Part shown: in pieces, positions 34,608 to 45,950 of the stretch
How positions within the stretch are numbered: position 1 is the stretch's first letter
How the letters are laid out: each line of letters starts with the position of its first letter
Notes under the pieces: model-generated
What the model was told of the DNA's origin: nothing
Seen by the model: only the letters and a program-made list of their open reading frames with translations
The model's database searches: none
Made by a program: the position numbers and the translations under genes
Source of the DNA: Argopecten irradians
Lineage: Eukaryota; Mollusca; Bivalvia; Pectinida; Pectinidae
Assembly (NCBI RefSeq): GCF_041381155.1
Contig: NC_091135.1
Coordinates: forward strand, 55,317,997-55,381,996
Length of the DNA: 64,000 nt
Direction of reading: 5' to 3'

Positions 34608-37600
34608 CTGTTGATATATTGCAGGTAAAATAAATTCATTGATTGTATATATATACATCTCTCATATTTAATAATTTCAAAACACACTCTTGGAAGTCTT
34701 TATATATGATAAGCTAAATTTAAACTTAAGTTCAGCTATGTTTTATGATCCTGGAGATTGATGTTGGAGCCAGAGAAAATTTGAAGTAAACATACATTTG
34801 TATATTTTCAATAATCACAATAAAAATCAAACAGCTGTTTTTTTAAAGATAAATGATGGATGCAGACACGGAATAATAGAGAATGTTGAGTAAAAACTTA
34901 CTTTTCAGTAATGGTGGCTAGTTGATAGTGTGGTATACAGTCCAGTCGGTAACGTAGAAGTTTGAAAGCTTCAGACTGAGGCAGTAACATAAGCAGGCCA
35001 TACAGACTCTTTATCAGATCCTGGTTGTTCTGCACATCTAGGAGTTGCAGTCGTAGATCTGGAAATCATTACGGGATTGTTGATAAACTTTTATCAATAA
35101 TACACTTTTGGAAAGGTTAATTTGATATTATATCAACATCATAAGAACAAATATCAACCTCATATTTACGTGTAATGAAACAAAAGTTTTTCAAATTACC
35201 ATAGATTTTAATTTCCCATAAATGAGATAGATTTCATTAATGAGCTTCGATTTGCCATTGTTCTAATTTTTCATCTATGTAGTGAGGATTACAAACAGCC
35301 ATGTAGGGCCATAACCGGTAGAAGATTTCCCATTAAGGACTTTGTGATGACCTCCATTACGTAACGATAAGAAAATGTTTTGTACAGCTTTTATTGGTAA
35401 CACTTACAAGCAAAAATAGGCGATTCTATTAGCTGGACTAATTTGTCAATCTCTTTTAAAAAGTCTACTGTCACTTCAAGGTTCCCACTGAGCTGGAGTC
35501 AAGGAATGTAACAAAAGGCCAAAAGTACCTGTATCTCTCACCTGGAGCTACAGAACTATTTGATGATCTCAGTGACCTTAACTTCATTCTCAAACACAAA
35601 TGGTAGCACATTACACAAGCAAACTATAGACTAAAAAAAATTACATTTCTTGGCATTTTTGAGAATTTGGCATAAAATAAACAGCTCCAGCGGATTAAGA
35701 AATTGATGGCAATCACTAGACCTTGATTGAAGTCAAAGGATACAATGATAGCAGCAGGTCACAAGCGTGTTTGTAGTTCTGGGACAGATAACACAATGAA
35801 ACTGTGGCAACTGGACTGTGGCACCAGGACTGATATAGACAGCAAAACAGGACACAGCTCTCCTACAAAAGAAAACATTCAAATCATCAACACTCTCCTA
35901 CAACAAAAACATCAAAATCATCAACACTCTCCTCTCCTACAACACAAAACATCAAAATCACTTACACTCTCTTACAACAAAAACATCAAAATCATCAACA
36001 CTCTCCTACGACACAAAACATCAAAATCACTTACACTCTCCTACAACACAAAACATCAAAATCACTTTCTTACAACAAAAACATCAAAATCATCAACACT
36101 CTCCTACGACACAAAACATCACAATCATCAACACTCTCCTACAACAGAACTTTTTATGACACTTGGGTCTAGTGACCTTGAATTGCCTGAAATAGTACAA
36201 TTTTATGTATAATACACATGTACTGAAGAACATCATACTATATTTGAACTTTTGTAATTTGAATGATGGTTGTGTTCTTTCAGATTGAAACTCTAGCATT
36301 TTATGTTACTGACTTCTGAAACCTTGAATGACCACACTAAATAGAACTTAATAAAGGATACCTGTGTGCTGAGTGATTTCAGTTGATTCCTCATATCAAA
36401 CAGTTCTGTAGATGTGAGGAGGATAGTGTTGAGGCTCTGTACCATCTTACAGGCAAAATTAACGTCTTCTTCCTCCACTAGAATCTGTGACAAGGATTGG
36501 AATACATCTACCGCATTTAACAGCTGTGACAACTGTCTGAAATATACAACATTTAACATCTGTGACAACTGTCTGAAATGTACAACATTTAACAGCTGTG
36601 ACAACTGTCTGAAATATACAACATTTAACAGCTATGACAACTGTTTAAAATATACAACATTTAACATCTGTGACAACTGTCTGAAATATACAACATTTAA
36701 CAACTGTGACAGTTGTATGAAACATACAACATTTAACTACTGTGACAACTGCCTGAAATATACAACATTTAACAGCTGTGACAGTTCAAGACTTGTCTGA
36801 AATACATGATGAATGCAAATAAAATATTAAGATACTGTATAACACAAAACCACTTAATTGCCAATTTCTGGATAAAAGTTTTTGAAAATAGGCCATATGT
36901 ATTGAATCAATCTTCATTTTTTAAGCTATTTAGAATTAAACCATACGAAAATCTATTTGACTTGTTATATTTAGCTGACAATTGAAAATATTGAAAATTT
37001 TCTGATATATTCAACGCTTTGTTTGATCCTAAATATCCCTTACCCTGAAACACCTACCTTATAATCTACCTAGATGACTATTGATAGTCAAACTTACCTG
37101 ATAATAAAATATCCCCTCTCCTCAGGCTCCAGTAAATTCTGATCTTTTTTGAACAGATCCAGCAAAGCCTTCATAAACTTTGTGAAGTACTTATTAAGTC
37201 CTGATTTACATTCACTAGCTTCTTCCTCCTTGGTTTCTGTTTTGTTCCCTGATTTGGACGGAGTTGTCTGCCCTTCCTTACTTTTGCTATTTGATCCTAA
37301 TTTTTGTCCTGATACTTCATTTGGAACAAGATGTCCTGCAGGGTTGGAAGAAATTTCTGCAAGTGTTTCTAAGTCTAGAAGAACAACCTGCAAAAGAGAG
37401 AATATTTTACCTGTATATCATAGGCTTATTACTTCACCCATACAGTAGGTCTTTCTTGCTATCTCCGACCTAATTTATAAGTTATGTCTACCTAGTCCTT
37501 GACAAGATATCAACCTTAAGCTACTATCTCTCAGATTCAGTACAATCTGTTAAACTATCAATTTTCAAAATTGTGTATTGTCAGCAATAGTTACCTGTTA

Positions 37601-40600
37601 GAATAGTCACTAAAACATTCACCACAAAGTTTCAGTTAATTTCTCAAGTAGGCACCAAAACCCGCATTTTGAAGCAACATCTAAAAACTTGACGTCTCAA
37701 CCATAGACTACCAGAGAGACAGTCATAAACTGCCCTCAATCATTAAAATGTGTTGGTATGGTATGGTTGGTAATATAAGGCAGGCAGAGAATATCACATA
37801 CCTCTGTGGAAGTATCAGAGAGGGTTTCCAAAAGGACGGGGAAAAACCGGTCAACATGTTGAAATGTCTGGAATAACAAAGTGAATAGAAAATTATTCCA
37901 GGTACAGGTTATACCCAAACAAAATGAAAGTCATAAAAAAGGCAAAGATGATACTAAAGGTGATGAACAGTATGACATCTTTTCCTGTTGTTCGAAGTCC
38001 ACTATGTACTTTGAAAGAGTAGATGTCTTTTTGACCAAATGTGGAAAATCGGTTTTTAGTTCTTGCCTAATTTTTTAAATGTTAAGTCTTTTCCTACCTT
38101 ATTTGGTACTTTGAGTAACAGATGTGAGAGCCATTCTAGTGCAGCAATTCTGGTCCTTAAGCTCTGGTGTTGTAACATTCGGCACAGCACAGATATCACA
38201 TTAGCTACATTCAGTCTAATTGTACTGGAATATATAACACATCATAATACAATATCAGTTCAATTGTTTTATCACACAGATATTATCTAGCCGCTTCATC
38301 CAGTCGACTGACACTACAATGTACTGAGCTTCAAAGGAATATCAGATCTGTTGTTTTACATATAAAACAATAAATATGTAATGGAAGGAAATACATGTAT
38401 AAAGCATACCACTGATTTATGAGCATATGTGTTATTAAGTTTATTAAAATGTTTGCTATGTTAAGATTTTATCAAATTACCATTTTGTCAGAGTGCCTAT
38501 CTGAGTAACATTTTAGCCTGAACATCCTACATAACAAGTATTACATTGGTCCCAACCAAAATTTCACAATACATTGAGGTACACTTAACTCCAATACTCA
38601 TATATGTCAGAGGTTTTCCATCATCCTGTTAACTTTGGGTTAAAAAGGAAGTTTGACTGTAACCTGAAATTGTATCAATTGTATAATACACTTTTAATTG
38701 TACCTACCTGCCTGTTGTTACCACTTGACTGCCATCAGGATTTTGTACCTTTGAGTCTGGACTTTGAAGGTCTGAGTTAATAGGACTACTAGGAGCTGGG
38801 TCGGAGTTGACTGGACTCCCTAGGACTGGAGTAGGAAGGTCATCCTCCTCACAGATCAGGTTCAGTAAGGCAAGATTTAGGTGTTTAGCCGCCTCACTCA
38901 CACTATCAGGGTTAAGTTTATATCACGTTATAAATCTGGTACAGAGGCACAACAGAAAAAGACTGAAATACAAACAGCTGTCCATCTCAATTTTTTTTTT
39001 AATTAAGGATACTTTTGTTTGATGTGACCCTCTGTAGCCAGACTAAATTATTTTGTAATTAAGGATACTTTTGTTTGATGTAACCTTCTGTAGCCAGACT
39101 AAAGTATTTTTTAATTAAGGATACTTTTGTTTGATGTGACCCTCTGTAGCCAGACAAGGCAGCACTGCGTCTATAATTCCAGATGTGTACTGTAACATGG
39201 TGCGCTCAGCCTGGGCCACAAACTCCTGGAGCCAGCAGATAGCTGTGTACTGGATCAGTGGACCTGGTTAGGGTGAAACAATCATCAGGTGTTCAGTTGT
39301 AATACAACCCATGAAATAGCTCTAAAATTATCAATGTGATTTTTAATGATACAAGCACCCAACAAATAAAATAAGAAATTATACTGATACCTGTTACCAC
39401 TACCAGTAAACAACTTCTGGCATTGATGTTATCTAATTTTGTAAGGAACCATAATTTACATCAAAAGAAATTGGGGAGAGGTGATTAGGGAAATGGAGGG
39501 GGTGTTACATTATAGGTAGTGGAGTAACTACAATCCCGATAATGATAAATATACATACGATCAGAGAGACTATGAGTTATCAGGATGTTGGCCATTCCCT
39601 CATAGTTAACACCACTCTGTGTCTTCTTGATACCGTTTAGGAACTCTTGTAGCACGTCTCGGCACCTAGGTAACATAAACAACATTACAATCTACACCAA
39701 CGTTTAGGAACTCTTGTAGTACGTCTCGGCACCTAGGTAACATAAACAACATTACAATCTACACCAAACACACTTGACTCTATTGCAAAACTACATTTCA
39801 TCAAGACAAAATATAAAACCATAATAAATGTTTCTTACATTTTACTGATTTCTGGGTTTGGATCACCAAGAATCTCAAAAAGACCGTGCAATATTTCAGG
39901 TAACAGCACAAGCATATTGATGTCTGGCACAGCATCCAGGACAGCAATCTGTAACACACAAACTGATAACTGGAGACCATACACTCAAATACTCCTCAAT
40001 TCAAACAATAATATCTACTACAAGATTATGTATATCTATTTACTTCCTGTAGTTTCTTTACATACGGGTATTTAAAATTTGAATGTCCTTTTTTCAAAAA
40101 TGCCTCTGACAAGATATTGTCAAAATCTCATTATCAGCGCATGATATGAAGTGTTTTTAACTATATCAAACAGTTTATATATTGTATCTCTTTAAAGGTC
40201 ACATAAAGAAAAAGTTTAACAGACTTCAGGTGACAGGTCATGTAAGCTAAATGTTAATACAGATACATGATACTATTGAGTATATGTATTTACAATTTTA
40301 CCTAAGTAACAAGACATTATCACAATTTATTATTTTTCTTTTTAAATAGCTGATAAACCAGACGGTAATTGGCAGAGAAACTTACCCATGACACGATGAA
40401 TTGGCGTGGATATTGTTCTTTCACATATAATTTTTCTCTCAGAATTGGTATGAATGCCCGGAGGTCAAATGCCGAACTTTCTGTTACAATGTCCTGTGGA
40501 GATAAGAAGTTATCACATCCTTATGCAAAGAGCATAAGATAATGAATAAAAAAAGATACCGTAAAAACTGGTATAATTTGCGCACCAGTGTAATTTGCGC

Positions 40601-43600
40601 AGGTACTTGTTAGGGCTGAAAATGCTGAAAAAAATCTACTATCAGTATATTTTGCGCATCAAAAAATTTGGAAAACAAACAATGTCCAGGGAGTCCCAAA
40701 ATCGATGTACCTTTTATCATATAAATAGGTTACCATAAACAGAGCATTACCTCGACATTCATAGATCGTCAGCCCCTCAGAATTGACAGATTTTTTCCCG
40801 TAAAATTTTTAAATCACCTCTATCAATGTATTTTGCACACCCCCAACTTCATATTTTATTTTTGCACAGAAAAATTGCGCAAATTACACAAGTTTTTACG
40901 GTAAGTAATTCATTATCTTCATATAGTTGGTATTATATATGATAAACATGCTATATATAGCGTAATTTTTGAGGATTTTTGAAACAACAGATATGACAAT
41001 GTAATACATAGAGTACAGAAGTTAACAGAAACGATACCTTTTGATGACATATTGGAAATAAAAGGCAGGTATAAAAAGAAATTTTACCAGTCCAAGGATA
41101 ATTACTACCATAAAAATTCACACATAACTGGCATATTTTTTTCAATATACATGTATACGAACTTTGATTATTTTAAAACCTTTGTAAAACCCTTTATAGT
41201 GGATTTGTATTTGAGAGTTATTTCTGAGTCTGGTCATAATATAATGTGCCTTAGGTGTGGTGATCTGGTAAGAAATCTATCTATTTACTAAATAACAGTA
41301 CCTCTCATATTCTTGTAAATTAGTTAATCAACAACATTGCATGTATAATGAGGTACTAATAATAACTTACCTTGATAAGTCTGTCAAGTAGCTCTGTCCC
41401 ATTCTTGACATTCTGATCGGTGTCTGAGGATAGCTGTCAAATAATTAATAACAATATATATAATCATCCTACTGGTGCCCATATTTACACATGTAACTGA
41501 TGGATCTCACCTTTAACTCATAATTTGTCCAAAAGCTGACATAAGTTAATGACAATTAACTAGCTTTAACTCCATGAGCTGTATCACTAGTGGATCCCAA
41601 GATGAATTGGAAGTGATCCCAACACAAAAGCGTGATCTAATACTAACTTCCTTAATAAGTGTGATAGTGATATAGTGTACATGTTGTTCCCTATAAGTCC
41701 AGTTTTATGAACATTCCAGTGGGAAAAGTAATTTTTTGTTGGTAAATAGATTATCATTGCATTAAAGAAAAGTAAGGAAAGGTATCTAGGCAAATGTTCA
41801 TACCTTACTCAGTCCATCAAAGATCTCGTTGAAGTAAGGCAGGACAAAACCACGACAGACTTTAGAGATGTTGTATAAAGCTTCACAGGCGTAGTACCTC
41901 ACTCTGCTATCCTGGTCAGTGAACGAGTCCAGAACTGGCTTGACCAGCTCAGCCACATAATTAGTAGACTCCTAGCAGCAAAAAACACTAAAGGTTATAC
42001 ATATGACATATCAATATCAATTTCATATACAGGTATGTATGATCTGAGGGATTCACAGTGTAGTGTATTCAATTAAAAATTAAAAATGGGAAGTTTCCCT
42101 AGTAGATATAAAATATATCAACATGACAAAAGAATTGTATGCATATACAAATGATTTCTTTGAGAAATAATCCCAGTAATGGAATAACAGTATGCTTATA
42201 AGACTAACAAATTCACTATTGATGATTAAAAATTCACAATTAAAAAGGCCATAGGCCTCAATTTTGCAAGCTGGAAGATGGACCATGCAACTGAAATAAG
42301 GTCAGTTATGGTAAATGCTACAAGATACATGTCAAGATCAGTGTGCCAGTGATATGAGGGAACTTTTAGCATCATCAATCTTAGAAAATTTAAATTAAAC
42401 AATTAAGTTAGGAGAAGCAATAATTAACCAAATAAATAAACAATGTATGGACTTAAATTAAGATAGACTGTCCCTTCTAGTTTCCTCTCAAGAATTTTGG
42501 TTATTTTTTGATAGTGAAAAATTGCATCAAAATAGTCATATTTTCTTTTTTTCGCAAAAAAAATGATCTCAAGAAAAATCATTTTTTAGAATTTCCATGA
42601 AGATTGACATATTTGCAATAAGAAAAGCCAATAAAAAGTATAACTCAGCACATTATTTTTCAAAATATGACAGATTTGCTTAAATTGGCTTAATACCCCT
42701 TAAATTTTGACATGAAAACGTTTATAAGTGAAGATTTTGATTAAAAACCAAAATGAAAATATTTTCCAGCAATTTTATTTCTGTATTTTGTTTGTCCGTT
42801 TCCGGATGAAAATTAGTATATCGGTAAGTTACGAAGAGTGCCTATTGAAGCTCGAAACTTGAATGTTTCCATTCAAAACACCAGCAACTAGATAGGTACA
42901 GAGAAATAAAATATGTTTGCCGGGCTCCGGATAGCGACGTTACAAACAAATGACGTCACAGAAGGGAGGATTCTACGTTTACTCTTTTGAATTTCAGCAA
43001 AAACATCACCTGACAGAACCAATAAAAGCGGCTAGCCTAATTAGCTTTTCACTTGTCATTTTATACCACTAATTAATAATAAACCAAAAAGTAGTAATCT
43101 TTGGACACCTATGAACTGTTTGACTCTTTCCCCTTCGACTTTATCATTTCAACCTTTCACTAAAACTGGAAACCTACCTTGCCTAAAGCAATGGCTGTAG
43201 CTGCTAAACCTATGACACCACCTTTACGTGAATTAGGGTTGTGAGACAATGCCAGATCTTCTCCAAGAACTTTCAGGATTCGCTTAATCTGGATGGTCTG
43301 GCCATTAGTGGAAAAGTCTCTCACCATCCTGGAAGTAAACAATATTTGCCTATTTGAAATAAAGAGTTAATTCCGCTTATTACAATATTCTTATCTACAT
43401 ACTAGAGAAACTATAACAACAAAACAAGTTTCTAACAAACAGACTACACAGCAGATTCATAATTATGACATACATATATTGTAATTTTCATTCCTCGCCA
43501 ATGTTACTATTACTACGAAATGGAAATGCATGTGGAATTCTTCAACATAAATATGTATGCATACACAAATGTGTATTTACATACATATGTCCGATAGAAT

Positions 43601-45271
43601 CAATGGAAAGACAAGATAAATAGTTTAATTAGTTTTTAGGCAAAATTGAATGTTTTTCTATACACTAAATACTCTTTAATTTGCCTACTACAAAATTGAT
43701 CAAGCAATGTAACACATGTCTCTCTCCTTGTTTGGCACATTGAGAAAAGGTGCCAAATGTTTAGCTTCAAACTATTTTGCCCAAAACAAAATTCTGTACC
43801 ATCTTAAAATTTCAGTATCCAATTTATTTACCATGGTAATTTGCCCCTAAAATCATAATGCCAAAACCAATGTCACAGGGTGCAGGATTTATAATAAATT
43901 TAATCACATGTCTCTGCCAGGATCAAACTCAGGACATCTAGATTACTAGTCTGACACTCAATCAATCAATCTAAAGAGAATATCTCTCTATCTGAGTGGT
44001 ATATTGCGTCTAGTAATAAGTATTGACCAGGGTTGCACCAATTTGTAATTTTTGTTTTGTTTTATTTTTTTTTTATTTCTTTGTCTTAGTACATATAGTT
44101 GTATTAAAGTTGTATTTCTGGTAATTTTCACTGTAACGATATGTCGTTTTAACATTTGATATTTGAACATGGACATGTAACTTGATGATTTAGCTCCCCA
44201 AAAGCATATGTCGGCCTATAAGAGAGCCGAAATCTAGGGATAATATATTCCTGGTTTTGAATAAAACACCTCCAATCTCCGCCATATTCAGTACCTTCGG
44301 GTTTTGTCGGAATTCCGAATCGTATCACGTGACTGGCGTCAACACATCCTGCACGTGGAAATCCAGATAACTAGCGTAAGCGCACATATGTTTGTTTACG
44401 TTTTCCTTCTGGCTGCATAATATGAGCAAATTGTGCTGGTTTATGTCCACAGAGCGATAATTTGAAACATCTCATTCACACATTGCCGTAATTCAATATT
44501 GTGTGTATCAAAAATTGTAATGTTTCAGCATTAATTTCTTTGTAGATCCAGTCAGCTGAGGTCGACCACGTGTTTTGTTTACAAAAAATGGTCGACATTT
44601 CTCTTGGTTTCACAACTCTCGTATAACTTTGAGATTGTCGCAACGATGTTCGGAAGAGTTCGGAATGATTCGGTATCTTTCGAGCCTATTTTTTACCTGT
44701 ACACGTTAAAAAGATTTTTTTACTTTGGTAAATAAAATACTTCCATTGCTGCAACTTTATAAAAAGTGGTAAAATTAGAAAGTTTAAACCTCGGACAGAC
44801 GGAGAAAAATGTGTATAGCACCTATACAGTTTTTACTATGACAAAAAGAGCGAAAGTGATAGACCATACAACTTTAAATTCCTCTACGGTATCGATCGTT
44901 ACCACACAAAATGTAACAGTTGTCTCCCCTGATATCATATTTGGTGCATTTGACAGTTTGAACGATCCAAAGGACCAAAACAAATGATTTTTGGGCATAT
45001 ATTTGCTAATCTGGAACTTAATGATTAATTATTGGGCAGATTTGAGTTACATTAATGACGAAATAGTTTGAGACAAAACAGTTTTGGGCTGGAACACCAG
45101 TATTTTTCAGATTCGATTGCCTGCTACAGAAAAGTTCTACTTAATCGACCTACTGCAACGTTACCTTTCCACTTCCAAAGCCCCCATTTTGCGCTTCTCG
45201 TATAATTTATCATTCAGATTTCGCACACATAGTGCCGTTAGAGGCGCAAAGTCTTTGTCGTTTCCACTCAT
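34460..45271 (-). CDS. VAC14: VAC14, scaffold of the PIKfyve-FIG4 complex (complete, 17 exons)
   Basis: VAC14 is the HEAT-repeat scaffold that holds the lipid kinase PIKfyve (Fab1) and the phosphatase FIG4 on endolysosomal membranes and so controls PI(3,5)P2. Seventeen exons join in frame: 45165-45271, 43178-43328, 41804-41971, 41371-41433, 40386-40493, 39839-39948, 39559-39665, 39125-39263, 38708-38902, 38098-38224, 37802-37867, 37098-37387, 36362-36536, 35744-35862, 35408-35487, 34902-35058, 34460-34607. They total 2310 nt, 769 aa; human is 782. Family landmarks are in order: '[10 protein letters not shown]' (about 20-29), '[14 protein letters not shown]' (exon 2), '[11 protein letters not shown]' (exon 3), '[13 protein letters not shown]'-like (exon 13), '[11 protein letters not shown]' (exon 14), 'EVTVDFL', '[11 protein letters not shown]', and a C-terminal '[14 protein letters not shown]'. 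All junctions are GT-AG. The low-complexity Ser/Lys/Glu segment in exon 12 is a likely disordered loop. Several junctions carry tandem duplications. Confidence 0.95.
34902..35058 (-). CDS. VAC14: VAC14 exon 16
   Basis: 157 nt; '[20 protein letters not shown]' and '[18 protein letters not shown]'; ends in phase 2. Confidence 0.95.
35408..35487 (-). CDS. VAC14: VAC14 exon 15
   Basis: 80 nt; with exon 14 it restores '[20 protein letters not shown]'. The acceptor ctcag|T is preferred over the nearby ctccag because only the former keeps both frame and homology. Confidence 0.92.
35744..35862 (-). CDS. VAC14: VAC14 exon 14 (most conserved segment)
   Basis: 119 nt; '[20 protein letters not shown]' then '[19 protein letters not shown]'. 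This is the hallmark 'LFCCLY.SWCH.PV.TVSLC' block of the FIG4-binding region. Donor TCATT|GTATCC, phase 2. The plus-strand frame over it imitates a WD40 repeat. Confidence 0.95.
35872..36143 (-). repeat. ~34 bp array carrying copies of the VAC14 exon 14 acceptor
   Basis: Eight variable copies (about 31-43 bp) lie directly upstream (minus sense) of exon 14. Each minus-strand unit contains 'gatgttttgttgtag|gagag', homologous to the real acceptor 'gaatgttttcttttgtag|GAGAG' ending at 35863. Confidence 0.85.
36362..36536 (-). CDS. VAC14: VAC14 exon 13
   Basis: 175 nt; '[13 protein letters not shown]', '[20 protein letters not shown]', '[17 protein letters not shown]'; ends in phase 0. Its acceptor is repeated in a 36 bp array. 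Confidence 0.95.
36513..36800 (-). repeat. 36 bp array carrying copies of the VAC14 exon 13 acceptor
   Basis: About seven to eight units of 36 bp, each with minus-strand 'tatatttcag|acagttgtcacagctg', which is the acceptor plus the first codons of exon 13. The first copies beyond the real acceptor are open in the VAC14 frame. A later unit has an in-frame TAG (near 36630). Confidence 0.9.
37098..37387 (-). CDS. VAC14: VAC14 exon 12
   Basis: 290 nt; '[18 protein letters not shown]', a charged low-complexity stretch, then '[19 protein letters not shown]' to 'GYFII'; ends in phase 2. Confidence 0.95.
37802..37867 (-). CDS. VAC14: VAC14 exon 11
   Basis: 66 nt, phase 0; '[20 protein letters not shown]'. 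Confidence 0.93.
38098..38224 (-). CDS. VAC14: VAC14 exon 10
   Basis: 127 nt; '[20 protein letters not shown]' and '[20 protein letters not shown]'; ends in phase 0. Confidence 0.93.
38708..38902 (-). CDS. VAC14: VAC14 exon 9
   Basis: 195 nt; '[20 protein letters not shown]' then a Pro/Ser/Asp-rich linker; phase 2 to 2. Acceptor gatag|T. Confidence 0.9.
38998..39163 (-). repeat. ~56 bp triplication at the VAC14 exon 8 donor
   Basis: Three copies of a ~56 bp unit, each with minus-strand 'tctggctacagaggg-cacatcaaa' followed by AAAA|GTATCC. The copy nearest 39160 is the true exon end; the other two lie in the intron. Confidence 0.88.
39125..39263 (-). CDS. VAC14: VAC14 exon 8
   Basis: 139 nt; '[20 protein letters not shown]' to '[15 protein letters not shown]'. 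The donor AAAA|GTATCC is the only one that gives phase 2 and matches exon 9; reading past it meets TAA. The donor region is triplicated. Confidence 0.88.
39559..39665 (-). CDS. VAC14: VAC14 exon 7
   Basis: 107 nt; '[15 protein letters not shown]' and '[12 protein letters not shown]'; phase 2 in, phase 1 out. Its acceptor lies in a 67 bp tandem duplication. Confidence 0.95.
39634..39767 (-). repeat. 67 bp tandem duplication at the VAC14 exon 7 acceptor
   Basis: Two head-to-tail copies (39634-39700, 39701-39767) differ at one base. Each holds the acceptor 'gttacctag' and about 32 nt of exon 7. Confidence 0.95.
39839..39948 (-). CDS. VAC14: VAC14 exon 6
   Basis: 110 nt; '[20 protein letters not shown]' to 'PEISK'; ends in phase 2 (Met split with exon 7). 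Confidence 0.95.
40386..40493 (-). CDS. VAC14: VAC14 exon 5
   Basis: 108 nt, phase 0; '[20 protein letters not shown]' to 'QFIVSW'. Confidence 0.95.
40559..40901. mobile_element. 343 bp TA-flanked MITE in VAC14 intron 4
   Basis: The ends CCGTAAAAACT / AGTTTTTACGG are inverted repeats, continued by further inverted stretches (taatttgcgca / tgcgcaaatta), and flanked by TA (40557-40558, 40902-40903). Tc1/mariner-type MITE, no coding content. Confidence 0.75.
41371..41433 (-). CDS. VAC14: VAC14 exon 4
   Basis: 63 nt, phase 0 to 0; '[19 protein letters not shown]'. Confidence 0.93.
41804..41971 (-). CDS. VAC14: VAC14 exon 3
   Basis: 168 nt, phase 0 to 0; '[20 protein letters not shown]' and '[13 protein letters not shown]', the first HEAT repeats. 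Confidence 0.95.
42462..42977. mobile_element. TTAA-type MITE, family T1, copy 2, in VAC14 intron 2
   Basis: 516 bp. Its ends match those of 32381-33170 in opposite orientation (gatagactgtcccttct ... agaagggaggattctacg). The left flank is TTAA (42458-42461); the right flank has decayed to TTTA (42978-42981). It is shorter and more diverged than copy 1. Confidence 0.75.
43178..43328 (-). CDS. VAC14: VAC14 exon 2
   Basis: 151 nt; completes an Arg codon with exon 1 and encodes '[20 protein letters not shown]' through '[18 protein letters not shown]'; ends in phase 0. Confidence 0.95.
43329..45164. other. VAC14 intron 1
   Basis: 1.8 kb intron. Around 43890-43960 the minus strand carries 'gtaatctagatgtcctgag' and 'tttgatcctggc', reminiscent of a decayed tRNA-type SINE. 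The plus-strand frame 44766-44987 is unassigned. The part near 44300-44700 is less AT-rich. Confidence 0.5.
45165..45271 (-). CDS. VAC14: VAC14 exon 1 (start)
   Basis: ATG at 45271; encodes [20 protein letters not shown] then DKLYEKRK; ends in phase 2 at GAAAG|GTAACG. The start is fixed by the conserved 'DFAPLT' beginning. The plus-strand frame over this interval (45084-45374) is its shadow. Confidence 0.92.
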
Positions 45272-45769
45272 GGCGCTATTTGCGGCATGTGTTGCTGAAT
45301 GTACCGATTTGCCGGATGACAATCATAGAATAATATTTCCACTAATGGGGGCTGCCATTTTGATTATCACGTGATTTTTGCTGAGCCGCTTCTAACATTA
45401 AAAATGATTTATCTGTTTCAATCAGTTAAATACATATCTTTTTGGTGTATGGAATATAAAAATCAATATATAATAGACAAATATTAAGGTACAAAAGATG
45501 CCAGGTAAAGCAAAATTAATGAAGCGTGAAACCGATAATAAAATTTTGTAAATACTTAAGCGACATAAGTCGGCTGCTGGAACTGAACATGAAAAGATGT
45601 TGAACAGGAAGAAGAATTTGCCAAGAAGCATTTGATTTTCTGAAAAGGAAAATATCACGACGTAAGTTCAAGCTAAACGTTAGTATTGCCTTGCTTTTAG
45701 AGACCAATGCCCTTTGGATAATTTATGTTATTAAATAGGTCTAATAAATTAGATGCAGATTCTACAACG

Positions 45770-45950
45770 TGTAGAAGAACAGGGAAAATACACATTCCTG
45801 TCGAGTGCCCCGACCAGGAATCGAACCCGGGTCTCCGGCGTGGAAATCTACGGCTCTACCGACTGAGCCAAAGAAGCATGCTCCGTCAGCTTAGTGACAG
45901 AGACTGTATTTAACACTATGTACAAGTCACACTGACCCGCTCCTTTTACA
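45770..45950 (-). repeat. TRIM LTR (3' LTR in element sense)
   Basis: 181 bp, TG...CA ends in element sense; contains the tRNA-like unit at about 45804-45878. Confidence 0.9.
45804..45878 (-). other. tRNA-like unit inside the TRIM LTR
   Basis: The minus strand has TGGCTCAGTCGGTAGAGC (A box and complete D arm) and CCGGGTTCGATTCCTGG (B box and complete T arm) at normal tRNA spacing. The acceptor stem pairs at 5 of 7 positions (two wobbles). The anticodon arm does not pair. It is therefore a tRNA-derived pol III promoter-like module, not a functional tRNA gene. The second LTR repeats it at about 46072-46146. Confidence 0.75.

Noticed and set aside
35727-36212. Plus-strand frame with a WD40-like phrase ([16 protein letters not shown])
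   Set aside because: The opposite strand is VAC14 exon 14 ([11 protein letters not shown]..), which joins in frame with exons 13 and 15; the WD40 look is coincidental antisense.
36414-36800. Plus-strand 128-codon Cys/Asn/Thr repeat protein
   Set aside because: Shadow of the 36 bp repeat and VAC14 exon 13 on the opposite strand.
44766-44987. Plus-strand 73-codon frame in VAC14 intron 1
   Set aside because: No recognisable family or codon bias, and no supporting splice sites.
45084-45374. Plus-strand 96-codon frame
   Set aside because: Antisense of VAC14 exon 1 and its surroundings; no homology of its own.
45804-45878. Functional tRNA gene
   Set aside because: D and T arms are good, but the anticodon arm does not pair and the acceptor stem has mismatches; it is embedded in an LTR.
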